Below the pieces are notes generated by a model, which was not told where the DNA came from, searched no databases, and saw only the letters and a list, made by a program, of their open reading frames with translations. The position numbers and the translations under genes were made by a program. DNA of 64,000 nucleotides from Psychrobacter arenosus (GTDB lineage Bacteria > Pseudomonadota > Gammaproteobacteria > Pseudomonadales > Moraxellaceae). Positions 9,195-18,835 of the stretch are shown here, one piece after another (position 1 is the first letter of the stretch; each line of letters opens with the position of its first letter). The DNA is taken from the NCBI RefSeq assembly GCF_904848165.1, contig NZ_LR884459.1, forward strand, positions 1,736,001 through 1,800,000, in the 5' to 3' direction.

Positions 9195-10265
9195 ATGTCT
9201 CGTTTCGCGAAAAACCCTGCAGTTGCTGCAGAAACTCCGACTTTAAGTCAGTTTGCACCGGCTAAGATTAATTTATTTTTGCATATCACTGGCAAACGTG
9301 AGGATGGCTACCATAATTTGCAGACAGTCTTTCGTTTGCTCGATTGGGGCGATACGCTGCATTTTTGGCGGCAGGATAATCAGCAGATTAGCCTAGTTAG
9401 CGCAGAGGCAACTCTAGCAAAAACGGCGGTAATGGCTTCTCCTACAGTGGATGTGGTCGCTAGTAAGTTGGTGGAGCTGACGGGGGCAGACAGCATTACC
9501 CAAAACCCTGCAGATAATTTAATTATCAAAGCCGCCCAAGCCTTGCTCGATTATTTGGTACAGACTAGCTCAACTGCCCATGCCTCGCTATTGCTCCAAA
9601 CCCTACCGCAAATTACGATAAAAATAGATAAAATTATTCCGATGGGCGCAGGCTTAGGCGGCGGCTCATCTAATGCTGCAACGACATTGCTGGCGCTAAA
9701 CGAGCTATGGCAACTAAACTTATCGCAATCCGTACTGCTTGAGATAGCGGCAAAAATTGGCGCTGATGTGCCCATTTTTATATTTAATCAAGATGCTATT
9801 GCCGAGGGGATAGGCGAACAATTGACCCCGATTCATTTACCTAAGCAGCGGTATTTGATGCTGTTACCGCAAGCTCATGTGAATACCGCTAAACTGTTTG
9901 CTCATTCTGACTTATGCCGTGATTGTCCCGCGTTGCCGTTAGCGAAGATAGCGGCTGACTCCCTTGAGTATCTATGGGCATTAACCCCGCCCTATCACAA
10001 CGTTTTTGAACCCGTAGTTTGTCAATTAGCAGCACCCGTTAAAGCGGCTCTCACTTATTTACAAAGTTTAGCCACGGAGCTTTCTGAGCCAAAGCTTTCT
10101 GGGCCAAACGCTACTACTGGGCAACAAAATATTAAGGCGCGTATGACGGGCTCCGGCAGCACAGTGTTTTTACCTTTGCCTCAGACGTTAAATATAGATT
10201 TAGCATTATGGATGGATGAAGCCCCCTGCTCTGCGGTAATAGTCGATAGTCTTTTTGGTGAGTGA
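9195..10265 (+). CDS. ispE: 4-diphosphocytidyl-2-C-methyl-D-erythritol kinase
   Basis: IspE phosphorylates CDP-methylerythritol in the MEP (non-mevalonate) isoprenoid pathway. It belongs to the GHMP kinase family. The N-terminal APAKINLFLHITGKREDGYHNL, the ATP-binding PMGAGLGGGSSNAAT (about residues 152-166) and the C-terminal MTGSGSTVFL are all present. At 356 aa it is about 70 residues longer than the E. coli enzyme; the surplus lies in the 60-90 region, in a Thr/Ser/Ala-rich loop near 115-125, and in an insertion near 300-315 (PKLSGPNATTGQQ). It follows lolB by 58 bp and is followed by a tRNA-Gln gene. Confidence 0.96.
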   Translation: MSRFAKNPAVAAETPTLSQFAPAKINLFLHITGKREDGYHNLQTVFRLLDWGDTLHFWRQDNQQISLVSAEATLAKTAVMASPTVDVVASKLVELTGADSITQNPADNLIIKAAQALLDYLVQTSSTAHASLLLQTLPQITIKIDKIIPMGAGLGGGSSNAATTLLALNELWQLNLSQSVLLEIAAKIGADVPIFIFNQDAIAEGIGEQLTPIHLPKQRYLMLLPQAHVNTAKLFAHSDLCRDCPALPLAKIAADSLEYLWALTPPYHNVFEPVVCQLAAPVKAALTYLQSLATELSEPKLSGPNATTGQQNIKARMTGSGSTVFLPLPQTLNIDLALWMDEAPCSAVIVDSLFGE

Positions 10266-10445
10266 TACCGCAATTTTGCCACCCGGTTACTCTATTTAGA
10301 ATTACGCCCAAGTTAGCCTATTCAATTTTCTAATAATTTAAGGCATTAAAGCGCAGCAAACCGGACTTATTTATGTCATAATAGCGCCCTTAAGCACTAT
10401 TGCCGTTAAAAATACGCTTAATTAGCAGCTATTGTCATAAAGGGC

Positions 10446-10473
10446 TTGCAAATTAGTTTTTTTTAATTATAAT
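10446..10473 (+). promoter_or_regulatory. Sigma-70 promoter of the first tRNA-Gln gene
   Basis: TTGCAA at 10446-10451 and a consensus TATAAT at 10468-10473 are separated by 16 bp. The tRNA begins 13 bases after the -10 box, and a G/C-containing discriminator (GGTCGCC) lies between, as is usual for stable-RNA promoters. Confidence 0.8.
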
Positions 10474-10486
10474 AGGTCGCCCATAA

Positions 10487-10562
10487 AGGGGTATAGCCAA
10501 GTTGGTAAGGCATCAGGTTTTGATCCTGACATCCGTTGGTTCGAGTCCAGCTACCCCTGCCA
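10487..10562 (+). tRNA. tRNA-Gln (anticodon TTG), copy 1, CCA encoded
   Basis: The cloverleaf is complete: acceptor arms 10487-10493 and 10552-10558, discriminator G, then an encoded CCA. The seven-base anticodon loop TTTTGAT carries TTG. The body closely matches the E. coli tRNA-Gln pattern. It is identical base for base to the copy at 10879-10954. Confidence 0.97.
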
Positions 10563-10719
10563 TATATTGCGCCATCGCGGCGCTGATAAGTACAGTGTTA
10601 GTTATAACTTAGCGCTATTTTTTAGCTTAGTTATGACTTCGATGAATGCCAATTAATAACCTTAATTGGCATTTATTTTAATAATTATTATTAATTTAGT
10701 CGGCACTGACCTATCTTAA

Positions 10720-10749
10720 TTGACAACACAGTTAGTATTTCGGTATAGT
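10720..10749 (+). promoter_or_regulatory. Sigma-70 promoter upstream of the second tRNA-Gln and prs
   Basis: A perfect TTGACA at 10720-10725 and TATAGT at 10744-10749 are 18 bp apart. The second tRNA-Gln starts about 120 bp downstream of the expected start point, so the transcript would have a leader. That leader contains a possible hairpin at about 10769-10797 (GTCTG with CAGAC). The unit may run on into prs, since no terminator is seen between the tRNA and prs. Confidence 0.65.
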
Positions 10750-10878
10750 TCGCAACGAACGCCGCATTGTCTGATTACGAGATTTTCTCTAGCAGACCAT
10801 GTTAGCTAATAGTACTGTGATTGTTGTTATCGTCCTCGGCAGTCTTTGAGGAGATAGCATGCAAGCTTCTCTACTTAC

Positions 10879-10954
10879 AGGGGTATAGCCAAGTTGGTAA
10901 GGCATCAGGTTTTGATCCTGACATCCGTTGGTTCGAGTCCAGCTACCCCTGCCA
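10879..10954 (+). tRNA. tRNA-Gln (anticodon TTG), copy 2, CCA encoded
   Basis: Same cloverleaf as copy 1, with acceptor arms 10879-10885 and 10944-10950 and an encoded CCA. All 76 bases are identical to copy 1, while the 316-bp spacer is not repeated. It lies 116 bp upstream of prs. Confidence 0.97.
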
Positions 10955-11070
10955 TTTTTATGGTACAACCTGTGATACCTTCATCACGACGTTCATTCCT
11001 CTTTTCTTATTTTGAGCAGTTTGTCACTGCTTAGCGGTAGCTGCTTGAGTCAATCAATAGGACTTCAGTC

Positions 11071-12015
11071 ATGCCTTATCTGGCGATATTTACGGGTAAT
11101 GCCCATCCCGAATTAGCGAAAACCGTAGCCGACCACCTCCATATCCCCCTTGGTAAAGCTGATGTCACTCGCTTTTCAGATGGCGAAATTGCCGTTGAAA
11201 TCAAAGAGCACGTCCGTGGTAAAGATGTCTTTATCCTCCAGCCTACTTGTGCGCCTACCAATGATAACCTAATGGAAATCATGGTCATGGCCGATGCCCT
11301 ACGCCGTTCAAGCGCAGGTCGTATCACCGCCGTTATGCCGTACTTCGGTTATGCCCGCCAAGACCGTCGTCCGCGCTCAGCCCGTGTGCCTATCTCTGCT
11401 AAAGTTATCGCCGATATGCTCAATATTGTGAGCATCGATCGCGTTATGACCGTAGATTTGCACTCTGACCAAATCCAGGGTTTCTTCGATATCCCAGTAG
11501 ATAACATCTACGGTACTCCTGTACTCCTCAAAGATTTGCAGCAGCAAGGTTACGAGAACCTCATGGTCGTCTCTCCAGACGTCGGTGGGGTGGTACGTGC
11601 GCGTGCTATGGCTAAGCAGTTGGGCGATACGGATCTTGCAATTATTGATAAACGCCGTGCGCGTGCTAACGAGTCGCAAGTGATGCATATTATTGGAGAT
11701 GTGCGTGACCGTGATTGTGTTATCGTTGATGATATGGTCGATACCGCGGGTACGCTTTGTAAAGCCGCTCAAGCCCTAAAAGACAATGGTGCCCGTCGCG
11801 TCGTGGGTTATATTACTCACCCTGTCTTATCGGGTAATGCTTTGAAAAATATCAGCGAATCAGCTCTAGATGAAATCGTTGTAACCGATACTATCCCGTT
11901 ATCCGACGAAGCTAAAGCTTGCTCAAAAATTCGTCAGGTGACTATTGCCCCAATGCTAGCTGAGAGCTTACGTCGTATTAATAACGAAGAATCTATCAGC
12001 GCTATGTTTGAATAA
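11071..12015 (+). CDS. prs: Ribose-phosphate pyrophosphokinase
   Basis: Prs makes PRPP from ribose 5-phosphate and ATP for nucleotide, His, Trp and NAD synthesis. The 314-aa length and motifs are those of class I bacterial enzymes: [10 protein letters not shown], the ATP-contact [21 protein letters not shown] (about residues 90-110), the [18 protein letters not shown] region, [18 protein letters not shown], and the PRPP loop [13 protein letters not shown] (about residues 212-224). It sits downstream of tRNA-Gln and upstream of rplY and pth, the standard order in pseudomonad-type genomes, and is closed by a strong terminator. Confidence 0.98.
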   Translation: MPYLAIFTGNAHPELAKTVADHLHIPLGKADVTRFSDGEIAVEIKEHVRGKDVFILQPTCAPTNDNLMEIMVMADALRRSSAGRITAVMPYFGYARQDRRPRSARVPISAKVIADMLNIVSIDRVMTVDLHSDQIQGFFDIPVDNIYGTPVLLKDLQQQGYENLMVVSPDVGGVVRARAMAKQLGDTDLAIIDKRRARANESQVMHIIGDVRDRDCVIVDDMVDTAGTLCKAAQALKDNGARRVVGYITHPVLSGNALKNISESALDEIVVTDTIPLSDEAKACSKIRQVTIAPMLAESLRRINNEESISAMFE

Positions 12016-12056
12016 GCTCAAAAGGCAGCCCCTTAAGCCTTATGCTTAGCAACGAT

Positions 12057-12091
12057 AAAGCCGTCAGTAATCCGTTACTGGCGGCTTTTTT
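12057..12091 (+). terminator. Rho-independent terminator after prs
   Basis: A 14-bp stem (arms 12057-12070 and 12075-12088, one G-T pair) with a TCCG tetraloop is followed by TTTT. Confidence 0.92.
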
Positions 12092-12144
12092 ATGGGGTTT
12101 AATAGGTACTAAAACAGCCTACTAGTTACTAAGCGTGTTTTAAC

Positions 12145-12173
12145 TGGATTTTATTCCGTAGTCTGCGTATAAT
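12145..12173 (+). promoter_or_regulatory. Possible promoter of rplY
   Basis: A consensus TATAAT lies at 12168-12173, with a poor -35 candidate (TGGATT) 17 bp upstream. The 140-bp distance to the rplY start would give a structured leader. The -10 is convincing by itself; the -35 is not. Confidence 0.4.
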
Positions 12174-12315
12174 ACGCCCTCTCCTTTTAGGTTAAATACA
12201 AGCGCTTTATTGCTATAAGCGCTGTGATAACGTAAGGATTGTAGATGTTAGGATAGCTACGCTGGTCGCAAGCGTAATATCAGGGCATCATTCATTGAAT
12301 ATTAAGGATACTCCC

Positions 12316-13014
12316 ATGAGTAACGAACTATACACGGTTAACGGCGTAGCCCGTTCAGTCGATCAGCAGGGCAAAGGTGCGAGCCGCCGCCTGCGTAAAG
12401 AAAACCTAGTACCTGCTATCATCTATGGCGGTAATGAAGAGCCTACAGCCCTATCTATTCGTTTAAACGAATTGGTTAAATTGCTTGAAAACGAAGCTTT
12501 CTTCTCAAACATCTTGACGATCAATGTCGATGGCGAAGAGCATCAAGCCGTTATCAAAGACCTACAGCGTCACCCAGCCAAAAACCTACCTATGCATGCT
12601 GACTTCCAGCGCATTGTGAAAGGTCAGAAAATCCACATGAACATTCCTGTGCATTTCGTAGGCCGTGAAGAAGCGCCAGGTACTAAGAACGCTGGTGTTC
12701 TATCTACCCTAGTTTCAGATATCGAAATCATCTGCTTACCATCACAGCTTCCTGAATATCTTGAAGTTGACGTGTCTAAAATGGAAATCGGTGATTCTTA
12801 TCACTTGTCAGACATCGTTCTTCCTGAAGGCGTGGTTATCCATGAGCTTGAGATTGAAGACGGTACTGACCGCACTATCGTTAACATGCAGCCACCAACG
12901 GTTGAAGAAGTTGACGAGCCAGCTGAAGAAGTGGATGCTGATGAAGTACCAGCCACTGAGCAAGGCGGCGAAGGTACTGAAGAAAGCGCTGAAAAAGGCG
13001 ATAGCGAAGAGTAA
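12316..13014 (+). CDS. rplY: Large ribosomal subunit protein bL25, long (CTC/TL5) form
   Basis: This protein binds 5S rRNA in the 50S subunit. The N-terminal L25 domain (about residues 1-95) includes LRKENLVPAIIYGG and DLQRHPAKNLPMHADFQRI. A C-terminal CTC-type beta domain follows, with VHFVGREEAPGTKNAGVLS and LEVDVSKMEIGDSYHLSDIVLPEGV, and then a very acidic tail rich in Glu and Asp. The ATG at 12316 is chosen because AAGGA lies nine bases upstream; an in-frame TTG seven codons earlier has no such site. This gives 232 aa, normal for the long form. A strong terminator follows. Confidence 0.96.
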   Translation: MSNELYTVNGVARSVDQQGKGASRRLRKENLVPAIIYGGNEEPTALSIRLNELVKLLENEAFFSNILTINVDGEEHQAVIKDLQRHPAKNLPMHADFQRIVKGQKIHMNIPVHFVGREEAPGTKNAGVLSTLVSDIEIICLPSQLPEYLEVDVSKMEIGDSYHLSDIVLPEGVVIHELEIEDGTDRTIVNMQPPTVEEVDEPAEEVDADEVPATEQGGEGTEESAEKGDSEE

Positions 13015-13056
13015 TCTTCCTACCCTGATTTTACGCATTTCTTTCAGTAAGCAAAA

Positions 13057-13088
13057 AATAAAGGCATATTATATGCCTTTATTTTTAC
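13057..13088 (+). terminator. Rho-independent terminator after rplY
   Basis: A 12-bp perfect stem (13057-13068 with 13072-13083) with a three-base loop is followed by TTT. The A-rich left flank means it could also act on the other strand, where no gene needs it. Confidence 0.88.
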
Positions 13089-13274
13089 CTAAAATTTGAC
13101 TTTAATCTATAACTTGCCTACCGTTTGCTTAGCCGTTATCTTTTTACTAAAGACTAAGATAATCCGCTGACGTTTAAGCAAACGCTAGTTCCCTACGAGT
13201 TACCCTACGCTACAGCATAGCTTGAATTGACTGCCGCTGTGAGCGACCCGCCCTACTTTATTTGTGAGATCCCT

Positions 13275-13859
13275 ATGACGCCTATTAAGCTTATCGTTGG
13301 TCTGGGCAATCCAGGACCCGAATACGTTCATACCCGTCATAATACGGGGTTTTGGTATGTGGCACAGTTGGCCGATCGCTTTGGTATCTCGTTAGCCGCA
13401 GATAAAAAATTCCATGGCGTGACCGGACGTGGTCAGATTCATGGTCAAGACGTGCGCTTATTATTGCCCATGACTTTTATGAATAAATCGGGTCAGTCAG
13501 TCGTGCCTATGGTTAATTTCTATGGTATCGACAATGCTGAAATTTTGATTGCGCACGACGAGTTAGATATTCCAGCCGGTAGCATCAAGCTAAAGACCGG
13601 CGGTGGTCATGGCGGTCATAATGGCCTGCGCGATATTGCCCCCCATATTGGCAATGACTTCCACCGCCTACGTATCGGTATTGGCCACCCAGGTCACAAG
13701 TCTAAAGTTAGCGGTCACGTGCTATCTAAACCTAGCGCTGACGACCAAATTGCTATTGAAGCCGCGCTTGACGCCGCACTAGATGCCAGTAAGCTGTTAA
13801 TTACCGGTGATATTGAAAAAGCTCGTGGTGACATTAATGGGTTTAAGTTACCTGCTTAA
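13275..13859 (+). CDS. pth: Peptidyl-tRNA hydrolase
   Basis: Pth hydrolyses the ester bond of peptidyl-tRNA released from stalled ribosomes. Motifs include the N-terminal IVGLGNPGPEYVHTRHNTGFW, which contains the catalytic histidine, the MTFMNKSGQSV segment, and AHDELDIPAGSIKLKTGGGHGGHNGLRDI. With the ATG at 13275 the protein is 194 aa, exactly the usual size. A TTG sixteen codons upstream extends the frame but adds residues with no family counterpart. It follows rplY after a terminator, so a separate promoter in 13089-13270 is expected. Confidence 0.97.
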   Translation: MTPIKLIVGLGNPGPEYVHTRHNTGFWYVAQLADRFGISLAADKKFHGVTGRGQIHGQDVRLLLPMTFMNKSGQSVVPMVNFYGIDNAEILIAHDELDIPAGSIKLKTGGGHGGHNGLRDIAPHIGNDFHRLRIGIGHPGHKSKVSGHVLSKPSADDQIAIEAALDAALDASKLLITGDIEKARGDINGFKLPA

Positions 13860-14134
13860 TCGATTTTATTTTAAGTAAAAACACCTTATTTACTCTACCT
13901 TTAGGAGTACAATATCTTCCGTTGAGGGATATTAACCCTGGTATTGCCTTTAAAAGCGGCTTTAGCAACCTTATATATAGCAGACTGTCGTAACTGGTTA
14001 CTGTAGTTGTGATTATGGCATCTAATTTGAGAAATGTGTTAGCAGGTGTTGCTCAAGCGCATTTCTCTGTCACTAAAGCTTGACCCTACCCCGTTTTTAT
14101 TATATTTTCTGCGCTCATCACTGAGGAATCGCTT

Positions 14135-14515
14135 ATGTTACTCACTCTGCTTAAATGCAAGCTACACCGTGCTCGTGTGACCCACGCTGACTTACACTAC
14201 GAAGGCTCATGCGGTATTGATAGCGATTTGCTAGATTTGGCAGGCATTCGTGAAAACGAATCTATCGACATCTATAACGTCACCAACGGTAAACGTTTTC
14301 GCACTTACGCGATTCGCGCCGAAGCCGGCTCTGGCATCATTTCTTTAAATGGCGCAGCAGCCCACATGGCAGATTTAGGCGATATCGTTATTATCTGTGC
14401 TTATGCGCAGATGGATGAAGCGGAAGCCGATCAGCATTTACCGAAACTCGTTTATTGTGACGAAAATAATGCGGTTAAAGACACAGCAAATATCATTCCT
14501 GTGCAGGTCGCTTAA
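14135..14515 (+). CDS. panD: Aspartate 1-decarboxylase precursor
   Basis: PanD makes beta-alanine for pantothenate and CoA synthesis. It is a proenzyme that self-cleaves to create a pyruvoyl group. The cleavage site Gly24-Ser25 lies in HYEGSCGID, and the family's [20 protein letters not shown] is present. At 126 aa it is complete. It is monocistronic, with a hairpin about 120 bp downstream. Confidence 0.97.
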   Translation: MLLTLLKCKLHRARVTHADLHYEGSCGIDSDLLDLAGIRENESIDIYNVTNGKRFRTYAIRAEAGSGIISLNGAAAHMADLGDIVIICAYAQMDEAEADQHLPKLVYCDENNAVKDTANIIPVQVA

Positions 14516-14633
14516 TTCGCAATAGGGTCATTAACTACTGTGATATCTAAAAAATGTCTTATTAAGTACAGCTTTTATGACTGCCTAATGTAGCTCTGAC
14601 TACCCCTAGCCTATTTTGTATTACTGGATAATC

Positions 14634-14667
14634 AACGCTAAATAACAAGTTATTTGGCGTTTTTTTC
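14634..14667 (+). terminator. Rho-independent terminator between panD and the Ca/Na antiporter
   Basis: A stem of about 13 bp (14634-14646 with 14649-14661, one G-T pair) and a very short loop are followed by six T residues. The antiporter start codon is only 22 bp further, so that gene may be transcribed partly from readthrough or from a promoter inside this stretch. Confidence 0.85.
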
Positions 14668-14688
14668 TGTCTAATTTTGGAGACCTTC

Positions 14689-15642
14689 ATGGCGTTGGCC
14701 ATTATTACAATGATTATTGGCCTAGCTGTCTTGGTCTGGAGTGCCGATCTTTTTATTGATGGCGCCAGCGCTATTGCTGTGAAATTCAATATGCCCAGCT
14801 TTTTGATTGGCGTCCTTATTCTAGGGTTAGGGACTTCCGCGCCTGAGATGGTCGTCTCCGCCCTATCCGCTTATGCCGGCAGTCCGGGGTTGGCTTTAGG
14901 GAATGCCTATGGCTCAAATATCATGAACATAGCGCTCGTATTGGGGGTCACAGCTTTTATCAGCCCTATCTTTATTCGCGGGGCTGTCGTCAAGCAGGAT
15001 ATGCTGTTATTGCTAGCGATGACCGCATTAGCAGCTTGGCAATTGGTCGATGGTACGCTCAGCCGTTTTGATGGCATCGTGCTTAGCCTCGCACTGTTAA
15101 TAGTATTAATGATCCAAATAGTATTGGCTTTGCGACAACCGGCTGCCAATGCGCCTGTAGCGACCGCTAACGGGATTGACAGTACTAAGGCTATCTTTAG
15201 CTTAATCATCGGCTTAGCGGTACTAATTTTGAGCTCTCGCGCCATTGTCTGGGGAGCAGTACAGCTGGCTACTCTGTGGGGAATCAGCGAGTTGCTTATT
15301 GGGCTGACCATTGTCGCTATTGGTACCTCGTTGCCAGAGTTGGTTGCCAGTATCGTGGCGGCGCGCCGTGGTGAGCATGAAATGGCGTTAGGCAATATCA
15401 TCGGTTCCAACTTATTTAATACCCTCGGCGTGGTCGGCTTGGCGGCTATTATTCATCCGCTTGCTGTAGAGCCTGAGATTTTATCCCGTGATTTCTTAGC
15501 GATGGCGATTATCACTGGATTACTTTTTGTATTGGCAGTCATTGCTTATAACCGCAGTGGCTATCTTGGCAAAGGGGGCGGCGCAGTGCTAATAGCGTCT
15601 TTTATTGGCTATACCGGTTGGCTTATTAGCTCCGCGTTATAA
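14689..15642 (+). CDS. Calcium/sodium antiporter, YrbG-type (CaCA family)
   Basis: An inner-membrane cation exchanger with about ten predicted membrane helices in two inverted halves. Each half holds an alpha-repeat. The first reads GLGTSAPEMVVSALSAYAG followed by LALGNAYGSNIMN; the second reads AIGTSLPELVASIVAARRG followed by MALGNIIGSNLFN. The Glu and Asn residues expected to bind cations are present in both. The ATG at 14689 follows TTTTGGAGA, so it is preferred over a TTG four codons upstream. The product is 317 aa, normal for the family. Confidence 0.93.
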   Translation: MALAIITMIIGLAVLVWSADLFIDGASAIAVKFNMPSFLIGVLILGLGTSAPEMVVSALSAYAGSPGLALGNAYGSNIMNIALVLGVTAFISPIFIRGAVVKQDMLLLLAMTALAAWQLVDGTLSRFDGIVLSLALLIVLMIQIVLALRQPAANAPVATANGIDSTKAIFSLIIGLAVLILSSRAIVWGAVQLATLWGISELLIGLTIVAIGTSLPELVASIVAARRGEHEMALGNIIGSNLFNTLGVVGLAAIIHPLAVEPEILSRDFLAMAIITGLLFVLAVIAYNRSGYLGKGGGAVLIASFIGYTGWLISSAL

Positions 15643-15713
15643 CCCTTAAATTTCGCATTATGAGTCTCGCAGCCTGAGTCTTAACCTTTTAGCCCCGACT
15701 AGATACCCACCCA

Positions 15714-15745
15714 TAAAAAAGCCGCTACCTTTATCTTAGCGGCTT
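15714..15745 (-). terminator. Rho-independent terminator of the hemerythrin gene
   Basis: A 9-bp perfect stem pairs AAGCCGCTA with TAGCGGCTT. The T-run lies on the minus-strand side, so it serves the hemerythrin gene rather than the convergent antiporter. Confidence 0.8.
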
Positions 15746-15787
15746 AGTTATAAATTTATCAGCTAGGGAGCCCCTTGCACCCAACGC

Positions 15788-16285
15788 TTAATCGTCAGCA
15801 TGGGCCTTTGCAAAGGCGTCATGTTCGGCTTGATAGAGGGTGCCTAAGCGTTGTTGCAACTCATCGTCTAAGATAGTGCGGGCTTGCTTAAAGAATTTAT
15901 TTTCTTCTTCGTCTAAATGGTGACGGACTTTTTCTATTAACGTTACGCAGGTCGACTCCCACTTCTCTTCGCTGGCCCCGTCATCTTCCATAATCTCTAG
16001 CAGTTCATCGACCTCATGATGCTCAGTAATGGCATGGCGCGATAAATCTAAACCCTCATCGTGTTGCATGACCGGCACATATAAATGCCGCTCTTCAGCC
16101 GCCTCATGCGCGCGCAACTCTAACTTTAAGCGCTGAAAAATAGCCTGACGTTGCGCAAAGTCACTCTCTGTTTCTAACGCTGCACACAGCTGACGCTGGT
16201 AGTCATGTTTTTCTATTAAAGCGGCAAAGATATCTTGGGCTAAGTTTACCAGAGCTGGGTTAGCGATAGCGGCGGATTGGCTCAT
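15788..16285 (-). CDS. Hemerythrin HHE-domain protein
   Basis: A 165-aa four-helix protein expected to bind a di-iron centre. The metal-ligand pattern is visible: HDYQRQL near residue 26, HEAAEERHLYVPVM near 54-67, HHEVDELLEIMED near 84, and VRHHLDEEENKFF near 116-128. Proteins of this type bind oxygen or iron, or help repair damaged iron centres under nitrosative or oxidative stress. Which of these applies here cannot be told. AGAGAG precedes the ATG. The gene stands alone. Confidence 0.88.
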   Translation of the reverse strand: MSQSAAIANPALVNLAQDIFAALIEKHDYQRQLCAALETESDFAQRQAIFQRLKLELRAHEAAEERHLYVPVMQHDEGLDLSRHAITEHHEVDELLEIMEDDGASEEKWESTCVTLIEKVRHHLDEEENKFFKQARTILDDELQQRLGTLYQAEHDAFAKAHADD

Positions 16286-16441
16286 AATAAGGCTCTCTAA
16301 AGTGGTTCAGTGGTCTAACCGGCTACTATAACGAGTTTGCTCGGTATTATTGTCAATATTTACTACTGAAAGGGCATGAGAGTGTGATTGTTGTAAGTTA
16401 CTCTTATTTAAGCAGTTAATAGGGTAGCTAACCGCAGCAAT

Positions 16442-17074
16442 TTAGGATTTTTTTGCTGACTTGCGGTTTCTAAAGGACTCCAATAAGCCTTCGTGTTTTA
16501 CTTTCGGTACTTTTAGCGTGATGGTATTAGATATCATGTCATGTACCGCCAGCCCGCGACGGTTTAATAAACAAAACAGATAGTTAAATACCATCCCTAA
16601 TATAGCACTTGCCAAAATAGCCCCGCGGGTACCATGCATAAGATAGCCGATAGCACCGCACAGTATAGGCACCACACAAGCGCCTAATATACGTTTAATC
16701 GACTGTGGCCAAGTTAGGTAGTGTCCTGAAGCATTGACGGTTTTTAAACGCCAAGTCTGCATGCCTAGCGTCTGACCGCCACGACGCCAAAAAATACCGT
16801 AAAAGCCTATTAACGTTAATAAAAACGCAGGCGTTAACACTAGATTCTGATACCAAGCTGGTAGGGATTGGGCTTGATCGGAGGTACTGCCGGATTCCAT
16901 AGTCAGCAGCGTACCCACTACGGTCAGCACCGTGCCAACTAAAAACAGCAACGCCAAGATCAACATACCGTCATATACGATAGCGACCACCCGCACACCG
17001 GGTCGGGCTATAACGGTTTGCTCAGGGGTAGGAGAAGTGGCCGGACGGCGAGGTTTTTTGGAGAGTTTAGACAT
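16442..17074 (-). CDS. RDD-family membrane protein
   Basis: A 210-aa protein with a basic Pro/Lys/Arg-rich N-terminus (residues 1-25) and three or four membrane helices. The RDD signature is seen as GVRVVAIVYDGMLILALLF, with Arg and Asp placed as in the family, and a second conserved patch is GQTLGMQTWRLKTVNASG. RDD proteins are poorly defined; some take part in Na/H exchange or act as assembly factors. There is no operon partner, as it lies between a hemerythrin and a tRNA gene. Confidence 0.85.
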   Translation of the reverse strand: MSKLSKKPRRPATSPTPEQTVIARPGVRVVAIVYDGMLILALLFLVGTVLTVVGTLLTMESGSTSDQAQSLPAWYQNLVLTPAFLLTLIGFYGIFWRRGGQTLGMQTWRLKTVNASGHYLTWPQSIKRILGACVVPILCGAIGYLMHGTRGAILASAILGMVFNYLFCLLNRRGLAVHDMISNTITLKVPKVKHEGLLESFRNRKSAKKS

Positions 17075-17218
17075 AGCAGCGACAGCAACTGAGAAATAAA
17101 GATACGGCTATTGTACCGTAATGTCTAGCGCTGGGCGACGCTTTGCCCGTCATTAGTAGAATTTTAGCGCCACAGCGATACCGGCATCAATATAAAGGTA
17201 TCAAGATAAATTACAGGC

Positions 17219-17260
17219 ACAAAAAAATCGCCTTAAGTCATTCGACTGGCGATTGTTTTT
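17219..17260 (-). terminator. Terminator downstream of tRNA-Arg (possibly bidirectional)
   Basis: A stem of AATCGCC with GGCGATT is extended by an inner AGTC/GACT pairing around GAAT. There is a T-run on the minus-strand side and a weaker one on the plus side. It ends the tRNA-Ser/tRNA-Arg transcript. Confidence 0.75.
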
Positions 17261-17315
17261 ATTTCTAATGAGCTATTGATATAACTATAAATACTACTAG
17301 AAATATTCTGTTAAA

Positions 17316-17392
17316 TGGTGCGCCTGGAGAGATTCGAACTCCCGACCCCTTAGTTCGTAGCCAAGTGCTCTATCCAACTGAGCTACAGGCGC
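17316..17392 (-). tRNA. tRNA-Arg (anticodon ACG), CCA encoded
   Basis: Minus-strand cloverleaf: acceptor GCGCCTG pairs with CAGGCGC, the anticodon loop is CTACGAA with ACG, and discriminator A is followed by encoded CCA. The length is 77 nt. Confidence 0.96.
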
Positions 17393-17543
17393 CTTTAACA
17401 GCTTACTAATTTCGTTAGGGCATTAACTGCCTTAACGAGGTGGCTATTATAGTGAATAATTCCACTAAGTCAAGCCTTTATTACTCTGTTAACTCTATTT
17501 TATTGCTTAAAATACTAAAGTGTATTCTGCGCTTTAAAATAAA

Positions 17544-17633
17544 TGGCGGTGAAGGAGGGATTCGAACCCTCGATACGCGTTAACGTATACACCCTTAGCA
17601 GGGGTGCGGTTTCAGCCACTCACCCACTTCACC
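17544..17633 (-). tRNA. tRNA-Ser (anticodon GCT), CCA encoded
   Basis: Minus-strand cloverleaf with acceptor GGTGAAG/CTTCACC, anticodon loop CTGCTAA with GCT, a long variable arm (TATACGTTAACGCGTA region) as expected for serine tRNAs, discriminator G and encoded CCA. It is 90 nt long and lies 151 bp upstream of tRNA-Arg on the same strand. Confidence 0.96.
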
Positions 17634-17896
17634 CTAACAGATTGTACTACAGCAATATCTTAAAAAGATATTTGCGACATAAGAGCTATGTCATGCATGC
17701 TGTGGGCGAGTATTATAGCAAAGCAAAGACAAATTGCAAGCGTTGACTGCGCTTTTATATAATCTAATTCGCTAATTGCTGTCAGCCTATGCTATATATA
17801 GGAGCTTTGCACAGGATAGCCCTATCATTTAGGGGTTTTTCCGTTATCATGCTTGTTTTATCATCGATTGTTTTTTTCACGAAATAGCGCTTATAA

Positions 17897-18697
<801 letters not shown>

Positions 18698-18762
18698 TAG
18701 TCTAGCGTCGTTTTAACGTACTTTTAACCTGCTTTTAACGTTGTACCACTTACTTTGTCCCA

Positions 18763-18794
18763 TAAAAAAAGACGCCCAATAAGGCGTCTTTTTC
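18763..18794. terminator. Bidirectional terminator between thiD and yggT
   Basis: A 9-bp perfect stem AAAGACGCC/GGCGTCTTT has a six-base loop, with A residues on the left and T residues on the right, so it can serve both convergent genes. Confidence 0.9.
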
Positions 18795-18835
18795 GGTTTT
18801 ATTATCTCGCTACTAACTTAACGAGTTGCCGTTCA

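Noticed and set aside
10821-11015. 64-codon frame across the second tRNA-Gln
   Set aside because: It consists mostly of the tRNA sequence, which is certain from its cloverleaf.
14907-15410. 167-codon minus-strand frame within the Ca/Na antiporter gene
   Set aside because: Antisense to conserved alpha-repeat membrane helices; no motif of its own.
17543-17746. 67-codon frame beginning MAVKEGFEPSIRV
   Set aside because: It is the antisense of tRNA-Ser, a frequent false gene call.
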